DNA from: Thermoanaerobaculia bacterium
Lineage (GTDB): Bacteria; Acidobacteriota; Thermoanaerobaculia; Multivoradales; J023
Direction: 5' to 3'
Assembly: GCA_030431255.1 (NCBI GenBank)
Contig: JAUIJL010000031.1
Coordinates: forward strand, 44,632 to 108,631
Length of the DNA: 64,000 bases
Shown one piece after another: positions 1 to 7,933 of the stretch. Positions within the stretch are counted from its first letter, which is position 1. Each line of letters starts with the position of its first letter. The notes under the pieces are model-generated. The model ran no database searches. It was not told the origin of the DNA and was given only the letters and a program-made list of their open reading frames with translations. Position numbers and translations under genes: made by a program.

Positions 1-690
1 GATGTCCAGAAGCAGGTCGTGGGTCTCGCTTCCGAGCCACACCTGTCGGTGGTGGGCAATGTAGAGGTCGAGCACCTTCTCCACGTAGTTGCGGGTCTCG
101 CGGAAGGGCGGCACCCCACCAAAGCGACGAACTGCCGTCGGGCCGGCGTTGTAGGCGGCCAACGCCAGCTCCAGATCGCCCTCGAATCGTTTCAGCAATC
201 GACGCAGGTATCGGGAGCCGTGGTGGATGTTGGCGGCGGGGTCCAGGAGGATCTCCCGGCTCAAATTGGCGGTGGACGGTAGAACCTGCATGAGTCCGAC
301 CGCGCCTCGGGGTGAGACCGCCGTGGGATCGAAATTGGACTCGACCTCGACCACCGCCGCGATCAAGAGGGCGTCGACCCCATATTGCTCCCCGGCTTTG
401 CGCATCTGCTCGCCGAAGGGAATTTCAGCCAATCCTCGGTAGAGAACGTCCTGCTCGTGGAACGACCGGAACACCTCAAAGCTCGTTTGCCGCTCTTTGA
501 TCTCCGATCGGGCCTCGAATCTGCTGTCTTCGGCCACCCACTCGCTGAGCTCTTCGAGGCGAGCGATTTCGCCCGCGTCGATGGGATCGAGATCCAATAC
601 GCTGTGAGTCGAGCCCGAGGGCGTGGATATGAGCCCTAAGAGCAGGAGACATAAAACTGGGCCCTGGGCACGGTATTGCCGTGATTTCAT
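1..690 (-). CDS. Lytic transglycosylase (SLT domain), C-terminus cut by window edge
   Basis: Read on the minus strand from ATG at 690 with no stop before base 1, so 230 codons are visible and the C-terminus is missing. A GAGG ribosome site lies about 5 nt upstream of the ATG. The N-terminus looks like a signal peptide (MKSRQYR..., then a Leu-rich stretch). From about residue 105 it matches the soluble lytic transglycosylase fold: the VEVESNFDP catalytic-Glu motif, SPRGAVGLMQVLPSTA, a region with NIHHGSRYLRRLL, and ALAAYNAGP. Enzymes of this family cleave the MurNAc-GlcNAc bond of peptidoglycan and form 1,6-anhydro ends in the periplasm. No partner gene is visible on the left. The family call is firm; the exact subfamily is not resolved. 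Confidence 0.9.
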   Translation of the reverse strand, partial: MKSRQYRAQGPVLCLLLLGLISTPSGSTHSVLDLDPIDAGEIARLEELSEWVAEDSRFEARSEIKERQTSFEVFRSFHEQDVLYRGLAEIPFGEQMRKAGEQYGVDALLIAAVVEVESNFDPTAVSPRGAVGLMQVLPSTANLSREILLDPAANIHHGSRYLRRLLKRFEGDLELALAAYNAGPTAVRRFGGVPPFRETRNYVEKVLDLYIAHHRQVWLGSETHDLLLDI

Positions 691-919
691 GACCAACCTC
701 TATACAAATATGTTGAAGCACACGAGGTGCGTGTTTTCGAAAAAACGGAACCAGATCTTGCGTTTAGGTTTGGCGGCTTCCGGACCGGGAGCTTCATGCT
801 CGGGCGCTCTCGTCTAGAGCGTTGTACGGGTCTGGAGCCTGGATCGCCCACTAGAAGGGACGACTGGATCTATAAGGTCCCTGATCGGGGGGCGTCGGGG
901 AATTTGGGTTGTTACCGGA

Positions 920-1207
920 TCATTGCGCCGAGTCGTTCGGACTCTGCGTTCGGCGCCGAGGTCGGCGCATGACTTTCGAGGGTAGCTCGTCTGCTTTAAT
1001 TCCCAAATCCGAGACCTTATTCCGCAGCGTGTTCCGATGAACTCCCAAGGATTCGGCGGACTTGCCGAGGTTGCCTTGGTTGGACTTGATGGATGCCAGG
1101 ATAAATTGCCGCTCGAACTCTCGACGTGCTTGGCTGAGGGTGATTCCTTGCCTTACCAGCTCGTCGATGATGAGGGTCAGTCCTTGTTTCAGGTTCGGCC
1201 GATCCAT
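920..1207 (-). CDS. Fis-type helix-turn-helix regulator
   Basis: A 95-residue protein. The ATG at 1207 is chosen over an upstream in-frame start at 1246 because GGAGG sits 5 nt before it. The C-terminal half carries a Fis-family helix-turn-helix (FERQFILASIKSNQGNLGKS followed by AESLGVHRNTLRNKVSDLGI), the same domain that ends NtrC-type activators and Fis itself. The N-terminal 25 residues may dimerise. It probably binds DNA as a small free-standing regulator. The basic tail (PRRRTQSPNDSAQ) could add non-specific DNA contacts. It is separated from both neighbours by about 185-230 bp, so it is probably its own transcript. Targets cannot be inferred from the sequence. Confidence 0.85.
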   Translation of the reverse strand: MDRPNLKQGLTLIIDELVRQGITLSQARREFERQFILASIKSNQGNLGKSAESLGVHRNTLRNKVSDLGIKADELPSKVMRRPRRRTQSPNDSAQ

Positions 1208-1334
1208 ACAGTCCTCCCGCAACGGGGATGCGGGACGATAGCACAAAGCCTGCGAACCTCCAAATCCGCCCCGAAAGAAAGTTTTTACCTTACATTACTA
1301 TCGATAGCGCTCGACAACAGCAGCTCAAGAACGC

Positions 1335-1369
1335 AAAAACCCCTCTCGATTTTGCACGATCGAGAGGGG
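1335..1369 (-). terminator. Intrinsic terminator after the LysM gene
   Basis: A perfect 11-bp stem (1340-1350 with 1359-1369, CCCCTCTCGAT arms, 8-nt loop) is followed on the minus strand by five T residues (A-run 1335-1339). It lies 24 bp after the stop of the LysM gene and separates it from the Fis-type gene. Confidence 0.85.
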
Positions 1370-1392
1370 TTCACCGCGCTGCCGGGTTCCGG

Positions 1393-2667
1393 CTACTTGA
1401 TCACCAGAACGTCACCGGCATAGACGATCCGGCGAGACCGCAGAATGCGCGCCAAGGACGTGTTCTCGGTCACAGAAAGGATGCCGAGCTCGCCGAGAAT
1501 GATCGGCGGATAACCCCGACGCCCTTTGCGGTAGATGGTGAAGATGTCGCCGGGCAGCACGTCCTGGGCTTCACCCTTGTCGACGAATACCAGGTATCCG
1601 GCGCCCAGGGTCATGATGTTGTCGACCGAAGAGATGATCGTCGGCGCGTCTTCCAACTGATCGTTGTCGGCCGGGAAGTTGATCGGACGAATCGGCGTGC
1701 TGCGACGCAGCGGCACCGGCTCGGGCTCAAAAATTCGCAAACGGCTACCCACCGGGATCGGCGTACAGGTTCGGACGATTTCACCGATCGCGGTTTCCTC
1801 TTGCACGCTGAGCACCCGGATACGCCCCATGTAGCTGTAGAGCCGGCCGACCACCCTGTCGGTGATCGGATGACGAACCTTATCTTTCGGCTCGATGGCG
1901 GTCAGCAGCTCACCCGCGGACAGGCCGTCAGCCCGGCCGCTGTCGATGTAAACGATGTCGCCGTTGTCGAGGCCGTATTTTTCCGTATCGCCTTTGCCCC
2001 ACAGACCCGTCATGGTCTGCCCCTTTAGGGACGCCAGGGACGGGGTTAGGAATTCATATTCGGATCCCGCGATGCTGTACGGGAATTCCTCTTCCAGCTC
2101 GCCGATATAGCCGGAGCAATAGATGTCGGTTTCGAAGCCCAAAGGTAGCGGTGCGGAGGGCTTGATCTCATCGGCAAAGGAGGGGTCCCAACCTTCGCCA
2201 GGACCGGAGGAATCGCCACCCAGGAGGTCGGAGAACGGGTCCGATCCGTCGGCGCCGGGCTCGCCCGCTTGCTCTGTGAGATCCGCCAGATCGCCCTGAG
2301 CATCGCCGAGAGGATCGCCGACCACACCGTCGCCGGGGGCCATGGCTTGGGCCGTCGCCGTGGCGGAAATCAGGATCGGATCTCCGGGATAGATCCAATG
2401 GGCATCCAGGATGTACTGATTGGCTTCCCACAGCTGCGGCCACAGATACGAATCGCCGAGCATGGATCCAGCGATGCTCCAAAGGGAGTCACCCTGCTGT
2501 ACACGATAGACCTGGGTGCCCTCTGGAACCGCCGGAGGATTCCAAGCCGTCCAATGGCCATCAGCCTCTTGATGCAGGCCGCTCGGAGGTGACTGGGCCG
2601 CGACCGTGCCGGCCAAGGCTCCCAGGATCGAGCAGCTCAACAGTAGCTTGCGACTTCGTCCGATCAT
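1393..2667 (-). CDS. Secreted LysM-domain protein
   Basis: 424 residues with a Sec signal peptide (MIGRSRKLLLSCSILGALAG..., likely cut after VAA). A LysM domain spans about residues 53-101 (YRVQQGDSLWSIAGSMLGD ... WIYPGDPILI); this fold binds GlcNAc-containing glycans such as peptidoglycan. An acidic, Gly/Asp-rich linker (about 115-165) follows, then a roughly 250-residue C-terminal region with repeated beta-rich patterns (GDIVYIDSG, GYLVFVDKGEAQDVLPGDIF) that I do not recognise as a named domain. It probably acts in the periplasm or at the outer membrane as a cell-wall-associated factor. It has its own promoter-like sequence upstream and a clear terminator downstream, so it is monocistronic. 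Confidence 0.8.
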   Translation of the reverse strand: MIGRSRKLLLSCSILGALAGTVAAQSPPSGLHQEADGHWTAWNPPAVPEGTQVYRVQQGDSLWSIAGSMLGDSYLWPQLWEANQYILDAHWIYPGDPILISATATAQAMAPGDGVVGDPLGDAQGDLADLTEQAGEPGADGSDPFSDLLGGDSSGPGEGWDPSFADEIKPSAPLPLGFETDIYCSGYIGELEEEFPYSIAGSEYEFLTPSLASLKGQTMTGLWGKGDTEKYGLDNGDIVYIDSGRADGLSAGELLTAIEPKDKVRHPITDRVVGRLYSYMGRIRVLSVQEETAIGEIVRTCTPIPVGSRLRIFEPEPVPLRRSTPIRPINFPADNDQLEDAPTIISSVDNIMTLGAGYLVFVDKGEAQDVLPGDIFTIYRKGRRGYPPIILGELGILSVTENTSLARILRSRRIVYAGDVLVIK

Positions 2668-2820
2668 CGTCCAGACCTTTCGGTGTCCGTTCGGCTCTTG
2701 AATACGCCGAGGAGTGCGCTCATCGTTGGCGACCGCAACGCTCGCGAGTCACCCGCCCACGGCATCAGCTTCTCATATATAGAGAGTTGACAATACGGCC
2801 ATTTAACGTCTGCGAGCCAA

Positions 2821-2847
2821 ATTATATCCTTTCCCGAGCCCTGTCAA
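2821..2847 (-). promoter_or_regulatory. Sigma70-like promoter for the LysM gene
   Basis: On the minus strand TTGACA (2842-2847) and TATAAT (2821-2826) both match consensus, with a 15-bp spacer that is shorter than the usual 17. It lies about 150 bp upstream of the LysM start. The 233-bp gap 2668-2900 holds no gene; it contains this element and the 5' leader. Confidence 0.6.
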
Positions 2848-2900
2848 GAACCGGAAAGACTGTGATCATCGTAATTTAGAGCGAAAATCGAAACTTCCGG

Positions 2901-3752
2901 TCAGCGCAAGCGACCCAGGCGCTCCTCGGCAACGATCGCCGCCGCCGTGTCCGGGAATAGGGATTTGAGCTCCTCATAGGTCTGGACGGCACGCTCCGTT
3001 TGACCCAGGGCTTCCAGGCATTTGCCGGCTTTCAGCATGGCGTCTCCCACCTTATTGCCTCCGGGATAGCGCTCCACGGTGGCGGTGAAGGCGCTCAAGG
3101 CATTGGCATAGTCCCCACGGGCATACCGGCTCTCACCGATCCAAAAGAGAGCATTGTCCGCCAGCTCATGATCTCCGTGGTGCTCGAGCACCTGACCAAA
3201 AGCCAGCTCGGCCTGATCGTATTGGCGGTTGTGGAAGAGCGCGTAACCTTGGTCGTATATTTCCTGGGCCGATTCACCGTAGCGACCCACCTGACCACTC
3301 GGGGCACCTGCCCCGGAGGGCGTGGTATGACCGTCGACGGGATCGCCCAATGCGGGACCTGGAGCGGGTTCCTCGAGCTCCGCGGATTCGATCCGTGGCG
3401 CTAGATCGATACCGCCGATACCGTCCCCAATGGGCGCCGACGGAGCCGCCGTGGGGGCGGTCCGCATCGCCTGCTCCTTGACCTCCGCCAGCTCCTTTTC
3501 CAACCGTTCGACCTCCGCCCGCAGGCGCTTCGATTCCACCTCCCCCATGATCGCCCGCTGCTCCATATCCACCAATCGGCGTCGCAGCTCTTGGGTCTCG
3601 GAAGGTTGAACGACGGGTTTCGTGGTCGGAGCCGACGAGCCGCAACCCACGGTGGCGATCGCCAAAACCGCCGACCAGCCGACGAGCCATGCACCTCTCA
3701 CTCCGAAGGTAGGCTCCGGTTTCGGATTCTGCTCGGAGTCGGCTCGGGTCAT
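2901..3752 (-). CDS. cpoB: CpoB/YbgF-like TPR protein of the Tol-Pal system
   Basis: 283 residues. An N-terminal hydrophobic segment ends in TVGCGSS, a possible lipobox with an atypical Thr at -3. A heptad-rich coiled coil (about residues 50-95, RRRLVDMEQRAIMGEVESKR onward) follows, then a Pro/Ala/Gly linker, then three TPR units from about residue 165 (AQEIYDQGYALFHNRQYDQA; DNALFWIGESRYARGDYANA; MLKAGKCLEALGQTERAVQT). Coiled coil plus C-terminal TPRs is the CpoB/YbgF architecture, which coordinates outer-membrane constriction with peptidoglycan synthesis. It lies 50 bp downstream of bamD on the same strand and is probably the last gene of the PASTA-rpe-bamD-cpoB transcript. A generic TPR lipoprotein is the alternative. 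Confidence 0.8.
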   Translation of the reverse strand: MTRADSEQNPKPEPTFGVRGAWLVGWSAVLAIATVGCGSSAPTTKPVVQPSETQELRRRLVDMEQRAIMGEVESKRLRAEVERLEKELAEVKEQAMRTAPTAAPSAPIGDGIGGIDLAPRIESAELEEPAPGPALGDPVDGHTTPSGAGAPSGQVGRYGESAQEIYDQGYALFHNRQYDQAELAFGQVLEHHGDHELADNALFWIGESRYARGDYANALSAFTATVERYPGGNKVGDAMLKAGKCLEALGQTERAVQTYEELKSLFPDTAAAIVAEERLGRLR

Positions 3753-3802
3753 GGGGGTCTCCTGGATCTCGTTGAAGGGCTGTCGGAGAAAGAAAACCGG
3801 CC

Positions 3803-4744
3803 TTAATCCTGATCGGTGCCGTCGGAAGAGGAGTCTTGCCCGTCGTCCGGTTCTTCGGCGCCGGCCTTGGCCTTGGCCTTCGCCTCGGCGATGGCCTGCT
3901 CCGCGGCTCTCTCAATCTGCGAGAGGCGGGCGGCGGCGGCTTTCTCCTCGATTTTGGCCGCTTCGGCCAGATACTCGCTCTCCGGGAATCGACGGCGTAA
4001 ATCCTCGATCGTCTCCGCCGCGTCGCCCGGCTTCAGGCAGCGCTCGTAGGCTAGGGCCAGCTCCACCAACACCTCGTCCATGCCCGCGAATTGCGGGTAG
4101 TTCTCCTGCAAGTATTCGAAGCGTGCGATCGCGGCTGGGCAAATGCCCACCCCACCATATCGGTTGTAAAACTTGCCCACTACCAGCTCATGACCCGCCA
4201 GCTGGTCGGTGAGCTCGCGCATCTGTTGCCGGGCATCGGTGACGTACTCGCTGGTGGGATACAGACGTAGAAGCTCCTCCAGGGCGTCGATCGCCGCGTG
4301 GGTCATTTTCTGATCCCGATCCGGGCGCTCGGAGCGTGCCGCCAGGCAGGCGGCGATTTTGTATTGAGCGTAATCCGCCTTGTCGCTGGTGGGGAAGCGG
4401 TTGAGGAAATCCCGGTATTTGGCTTCACACTTGATGAAGTTGTCGGTGCCGCCCTGAAGGTAGAGCGCGTCCGCCGCCAGCAACAGGGCCTCACGGCCGG
4501 TGCGGGAATTGGGCTCCACCTCAAAGGCGTGGATCAGGTGTCGACGGGCCTTAAAGTACTTTTCTTGCTCCAAGAAGCTCTTGCCCTGGGTCAACGCCTC
4601 ATCGGCGGAGAGCAGCAGCAACGGATCCTCCCGCTCGACACAGCCCACGAGACCACCGAGGGCAGCGAGCGCCACCAGGAGCTGCAAAAGGGAATTATGG
4701 AGAACCTTACAGGTTGTGTGCTTTTTCGCTGAGATCTTGATCAT
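3803..4744 (-). CDS. bamD: Outer-membrane assembly lipoprotein BamD-like
   Basis: 313 residues from ATG 4744, preceded by an AGAAGG-like ribosome site. The longer frame to 4867 would run into rpe and is not needed. The signal peptide ends in a lipobox (GGLVGC), giving an outer-membrane lipoprotein. TPR-like repeats follow: LTQGKSFLEQEKYFKARRHL, YRDFLNRFPTSDKADYAQYK, ALEELLRLYPTSEYVTDARQ, ARFEYLQENYPQFAGMDEVL, IEDLRRRFPESEYLAEAAKI. The pattern xxxFPxSxYxxxA is typical of BamD, the essential partner of BamA in beta-barrel insertion. It extends past the usual 245 residues with an Ala/Glu/Lys-rich, then Asp/Ser-rich acidic tail. Gene order and the lipobox support the call. Confidence 0.85.
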   Translation of the reverse strand: MIKISAKKHTTCKVLHNSLLQLLVALAALGGLVGCVEREDPLLLLSADEALTQGKSFLEQEKYFKARRHLIHAFEVEPNSRTGREALLLAADALYLQGGTDNFIKCEAKYRDFLNRFPTSDKADYAQYKIAACLAARSERPDRDQKMTHAAIDALEELLRLYPTSEYVTDARQQMRELTDQLAGHELVVGKFYNRYGGVGICPAAIARFEYLQENYPQFAGMDEVLVELALAYERCLKPGDAAETIEDLRRRFPESEYLAEAAKIEEKAAAARLSQIERAAEQAIAEAKAKAKAGAEEPDDGQDSSSDGTDQD

Positions 4745-4779
4745 CGGAACCTTCTCGATCATCGGGAAATCATGAATCG

Positions 4780-5439
4780 TCAGTCTTTGTTCAGGCCACG
4801 GCGACGAAGCTCGCCCATGGCCGCAACGGGATCGGCGGCGCGGAAAATCGCTGAGCCCGCCACACAAATATCTACTCCCGCATCGACGACTTGCCGAATA
4901 TTGGACTTATCGACACCGCCGTCGATCTCGATCTCTACGTCGAGCCCCCGGTGGTCGATCATCTTACGCAAACGTCGTGCCTTATCCAGCACGTAAGGAA
5001 TGAAGCTCTGGCCGCCGAAACCCGGATTGACGGACATCAGCAGGACGAAGTCCACGGATCCCAAGCAGTCCACCAAGACTTCCACCGGAGTGGCCGGATT
5101 GAGCACCACACCGGCACGGGCTCCCGCGCTTCGGATCTGATCCAAGAGACGATCCAAGTGGGGAGCGGCCTCCCAATGCACGGAAACCCAATTGGCGCCG
5201 GCATCCAGGTAATCGCCCAACAAGCGGCCCGGATTCGACACCATCAAATGGACATCGATCGGTATCTCGGTCCGTTTGGCGAGGCACTCCAGCACCGGGA
5301 TGCCGAAGGATAGGTTGGGCACGAAATGGCCGTCCATGACGTCGAAATGGATCAAATCCGCGCCACCGGCCTTGCACAGGTCCAGCGCGCCCATCAAATC
5401 ACTCAGATCAGATGCCAAAAGCGAAGGAGCCAGCTTCAT
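4780..5439 (-). CDS. rpe: Ribulose-phosphate 3-epimerase
   Basis: 219 residues, the usual family size. It interconverts D-ribulose 5-phosphate and D-xylulose 5-phosphate in the cytoplasmic pentose phosphate pathway. Diagnostic TIM-barrel motifs are intact: APSLLASD at the N-terminus, HFDVMDGHFVPNLSFG (metal-binding His and catalytic Asp), DVHLMVSNP, LMSVNPGFGGQSF, and EIDGGV with the second catalytic Asp. The phosphate-binding end reads VAGSAIF. The start overlaps the end of the PASTA gene by 4 bp, so translation is probably coupled. Confidence 0.97.
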   Translation of the reverse strand: MKLAPSLLASDLSDLMGALDLCKAGGADLIHFDVMDGHFVPNLSFGIPVLECLAKRTEIPIDVHLMVSNPGRLLGDYLDAGANWVSVHWEAAPHLDRLLDQIRSAGARAGVVLNPATPVEVLVDCLGSVDFVLLMSVNPGFGGQSFIPYVLDKARRLRKMIDHRGLDVEIEIDGGVDKSNIRQVVDAGVDICVAGSAIFRAADPVAAMGELRRRGLNKD

Positions 5440-6287
5440 GGGTTGTCGTTCTCTCTCAGTGGTGAGCTTTGTTGAGCAACATCAGTCGTTTGCCCCAACC
5501 CGGTCTCCGGCGGTGCTTGCTCTCCCGGCCCCCCTAACCCGAGCGGGGTCTCGGTCCTTTCCGGTGCGACCACCGTCAACGCGATGACGTCGTCCCGTCG
5601 CAGGGGGTGGCCGGCTAACGGGAATTGGCGCAGGACGGTTCCGGGGGCGACTCCGGTGTAGGTCTCGTAACGCACGCGGCCGATACGGATTCCGGCGTCG
5701 GCAAAGAATCGGCGGACATCTTCGTATTTGCGCCGCACCAAATCCGGCATGATGAATTTCTCGGTAGGGTTGTCGACCGCCAAAAACAGGTCCACCGCTG
5801 CGTCGACCTCGACCCGCTCGCCGGGCTTGGGAGATTGGTCGACCACCAAGCCGCCGGCCCCTTCATCGCTATAGACGCTGAAGGCACGGCCGAGGGTCAG
5901 ACCGGCGGCCGCCAAAGAGACCTGGGCCGCTTGAACCGCGTGGTCGGTCAAATCCGGCACCTCGATTCTTCTCGGGCCTTTGGAAAGCGTCAGGGTGACC
6001 TCGGTATTGCGTTTGACGTAGACGCCGGCTTGGGGATCGTGCATCAGAACATGGCCCTTGGCCACCCGCTCGTCGAAACGCTCTTCTTCCGCCCACACCG
6101 GCCGCAGCCCTTGGTCTGCCAGAAGCGCGATGGCGTCTTCTTCCGAGAGGCCGATCAAATCCGGGGTAGCGGTCACTCCACCGCGCACAAAGAGGCTGAA
6201 TGCCACATAGGCCACCAAGGCGAAAACCGCCCCGAGGACCCCCAAATAGCTCAGGCAACCGAGCCCGCGAAGCAGCTTATGCCACAT
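5436..6287 (-). CDS. Membrane-anchored PASTA-domain protein
   Basis: 283 residues. One N-terminal transmembrane helix (about residues 12-35, SYLGVLGAVFALVAYVAFSL) anchors three PASTA domains: TPDLIGLSEEDAIALLADQG..., VPDLTDHAVQAAQVSLAAAG..., MPDLVRRKYEDVRRFFADAG.... PASTA modules bind peptidoglycan fragments or act as spacers in penicillin-binding proteins and Ser/Thr kinases. No kinase or transpeptidase domain is attached here. It heads the rpe-bamD-cpoB operon. A TGCTAT hexamer ending 11 nt before the ATG may be its -10 element, implying a very short leader. The free-standing PASTA architecture is clear; the precise role is inferred to be cell-wall sensing or scaffolding. Confidence 0.85.
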   Translation of the reverse strand: MWHKLLRGLGCLSYLGVLGAVFALVAYVAFSLFVRGGVTATPDLIGLSEEDAIALLADQGLRPVWAEEERFDERVAKGHVLMHDPQAGVYVKRNTEVTLTLSKGPRRIEVPDLTDHAVQAAQVSLAAAGLTLGRAFSVYSDEGAGGLVVDQSPKPGERVEVDAAVDLFLAVDNPTEKFIMPDLVRRKYEDVRRFFADAGIRIGRVRYETYTGVAPGTVLRQFPLAGHPLRRDDVIALTVVAPERTETPLGLGGPGEQAPPETGLGQTTDVAQQSSPLRENDNP

Positions 6288-6313
6288 AGAGGGAAAGCAT
6301 AGCAGAGCTATTG

Positions 6314-6347
6314 AAAAATGAGGCCCGGCAAGGGCCCCCGAGCCTCA
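6314..6347 (-). terminator. Intrinsic terminator after rseP
   Basis: On the minus strand a 10-bp stem (6338-6347 with 6319-6328, one G-T wobble) and a 9-nt loop are followed by TTTTT (6314-6318). It separates rseP from the PASTA-rpe-bamD-cpoB operon, which must start its own transcript just downstream. Confidence 0.75.
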
Positions 6348-6389
6348 CGGAGGGGAGGATGGGCTCGCCGAATACGGGATTCACAGTCG

Positions 6390-7700
6390 TCAGCCTCCGA
6401 ATAGGCCCGGCAAATTTTTTGACAGGTCGAAGAAGACCACCACGCTCATCAACAGCATGAGGAAAATCAATCCTGCTTGGGTGAATCGCTCTCGTAGAGC
6501 GAGGGACATATCCCGTCGCATGACGCTCTCGACCAACAAAATGGCGATATTGCCGCCGTCGAGCACCGGAATCGGCAACATATTCATGAAACCGATCGAG
6601 ATCGACAGAAAACCCATCAAGTAGATCAGCTCCTTGAATCCCTGCTGCGCGGCCTGGCCGGTCCAAACAGCGATTTCGATCGGACCGGAGAGCGCGCTCT
6701 TCGGGGCAATATCGCGGGTGAACAGCTTGCCCAGCACCGTCAAGGTTTTATCGATGATGTCGATATTGAAACGTACGCTCTCCGCCAGCGCCTCGGCCAA
6801 AGGTAGGGGACGGTAGATTCCCAGTTGGACGCCGATCAGACCCTTGCCGTTGATCAGCTCGGGTATTACCGTGAGGGTCAAGATTTCGCTGCCCCTCAGC
6901 ACTTCCACCTCGATTTCCCGCCCGGCGTTGGGCTGGATCTCATCGACGAAGGATTGATCGGTGGTGACCGACTTGCCGTTGGCTTTGAGCACCGCGTCGC
7001 CGGGTTGAAAACCGGCCTTGTGGGCCGGGCTGCCCTCGTTGACTAAGGAGGTGCGCAGGAGCAGCTTGGGAGCGAAGCCGGCATCGCCGATTCCGTGGCG
7101 CGGATCCGCTTTCGGAATCAGCTCCAAGGTTGTTCGCTCGCCCTCTCGCTCAACGTCGAGGCGCAACGGCTTGTCGGGCGAGGTGGACACAATAAAAGCT
7201 AAGTCGCCCCATTTGTCCACCGGCTCACCGCCTGCCGCCAAGATGTGGTCGCCGATCTGTAGGCCCGCTTGCTCCGCCGCCGATCCTTCGAGGATATAAC
7301 CCACCACGGGATCCACCTCTTGAAGACCTTGGATCGGAATGCCTTGCATGAAGACTCCCGCGAATAGGGCTACCGAGAGCACCGCGTTCATGGCCGGGCC
7401 GGCCACGTAAACCAGAATCCGCTGCCAACGGGGTTTGTTCATGAAATCCCCGGGGTCGGCGGTTTTTTCGTCGGGATGCTCGCCCGCCATGCGAACGTAC
7501 CCACCCAAGGGTAAAGCCGAAACCCGATAGTCCGTGCCGCCGTGCTCGAACCCCCAGATCCTTTTACCGAATCCTAGAGAGAACGTGACAACCCGAACTC
7601 CGAACATCTTGGCGACGAGATGGTGACCCAGCTCGTGGACGAAAACGATCACGCCTAACGCGAAAATAAAGGCGGCGATATTGGTAAGCACCGTGATCAT
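6390..7700 (-). CDS. rseP: RseP-type site-2 intramembrane metalloprotease
   Basis: 436 residues, the usual size. It cleaves transmembrane anti-sigma factors or signal-peptide remnants within the inner membrane. Helix 1 carries the zinc motif HELGHH (about residue 24). Two PDZ domains occupy the periplasmic middle (around PVVGYILEGSAAEQAGLQIG and LVNEGSPAHKAGFQPGDAVL). The C-terminal helix has the second metal motif NMLPIPVLDGG, and two more hydrophobic segments complete the four-helix topology. It is followed by a terminator and preceded by a divergent kinase gene, not by dxr as in many bacteria. The membrane-anchored anti-sigma factor at 12.8 kb is a conceivable client, by inference only. 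Confidence 0.96.
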   Translation of the reverse strand: MITVLTNIAAFIFALGVIVFVHELGHHLVAKMFGVRVVTFSLGFGKRIWGFEHGGTDYRVSALPLGGYVRMAGEHPDEKTADPGDFMNKPRWQRILVYVAGPAMNAVLSVALFAGVFMQGIPIQGLQEVDPVVGYILEGSAAEQAGLQIGDHILAAGGEPVDKWGDLAFIVSTSPDKPLRLDVEREGERTTLELIPKADPRHGIGDAGFAPKLLLRTSLVNEGSPAHKAGFQPGDAVLKANGKSVTTDQSFVDEIQPNAGREIEVEVLRGSEILTLTVIPELINGKGLIGVQLGIYRPLPLAEALAESVRFNIDIIDKTLTVLGKLFTRDIAPKSALSGPIEIAVWTGQAAQQGFKELIYLMGFLSISIGFMNMLPIPVLDGGNIAILLVESVMRRDMSLALRERFTQAGLIFLMLLMSVVVFFDLSKNLPGLFGG

Positions 7701-7933
7701 GGAAGAGGCTACCTTTTATGCTGAGGCGGCTGGGCGCGGGAACGCCCGGGCGACGGGTTGGAGATTCTACCCTTTCGAGCCCCATGTGTCGCGGCTGTTG
7801 GGCCGTCGAAGGGCAATTTCATCGATGAATACGGCCCCTGGCGACAAAAGATCGGACTTTGGAATCGAAACCAGCGGGTAGATCGCTCACAGAGTTTGGC
7901 GCAACCTCTTTGAGCACGCGCTACTATGTCTTC

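Noticed and set aside
476..721. 81-codon minus-strand open frame at the left edge
   Set aside because: It is out of frame with the lytic transglycosylase, whose true frame is open to base 1 and carries all family motifs.
4745..4867. Longer BamD start at 4867
   Set aside because: It would overlap rpe by almost 90 bp and push the signal peptide far from the N-terminus.
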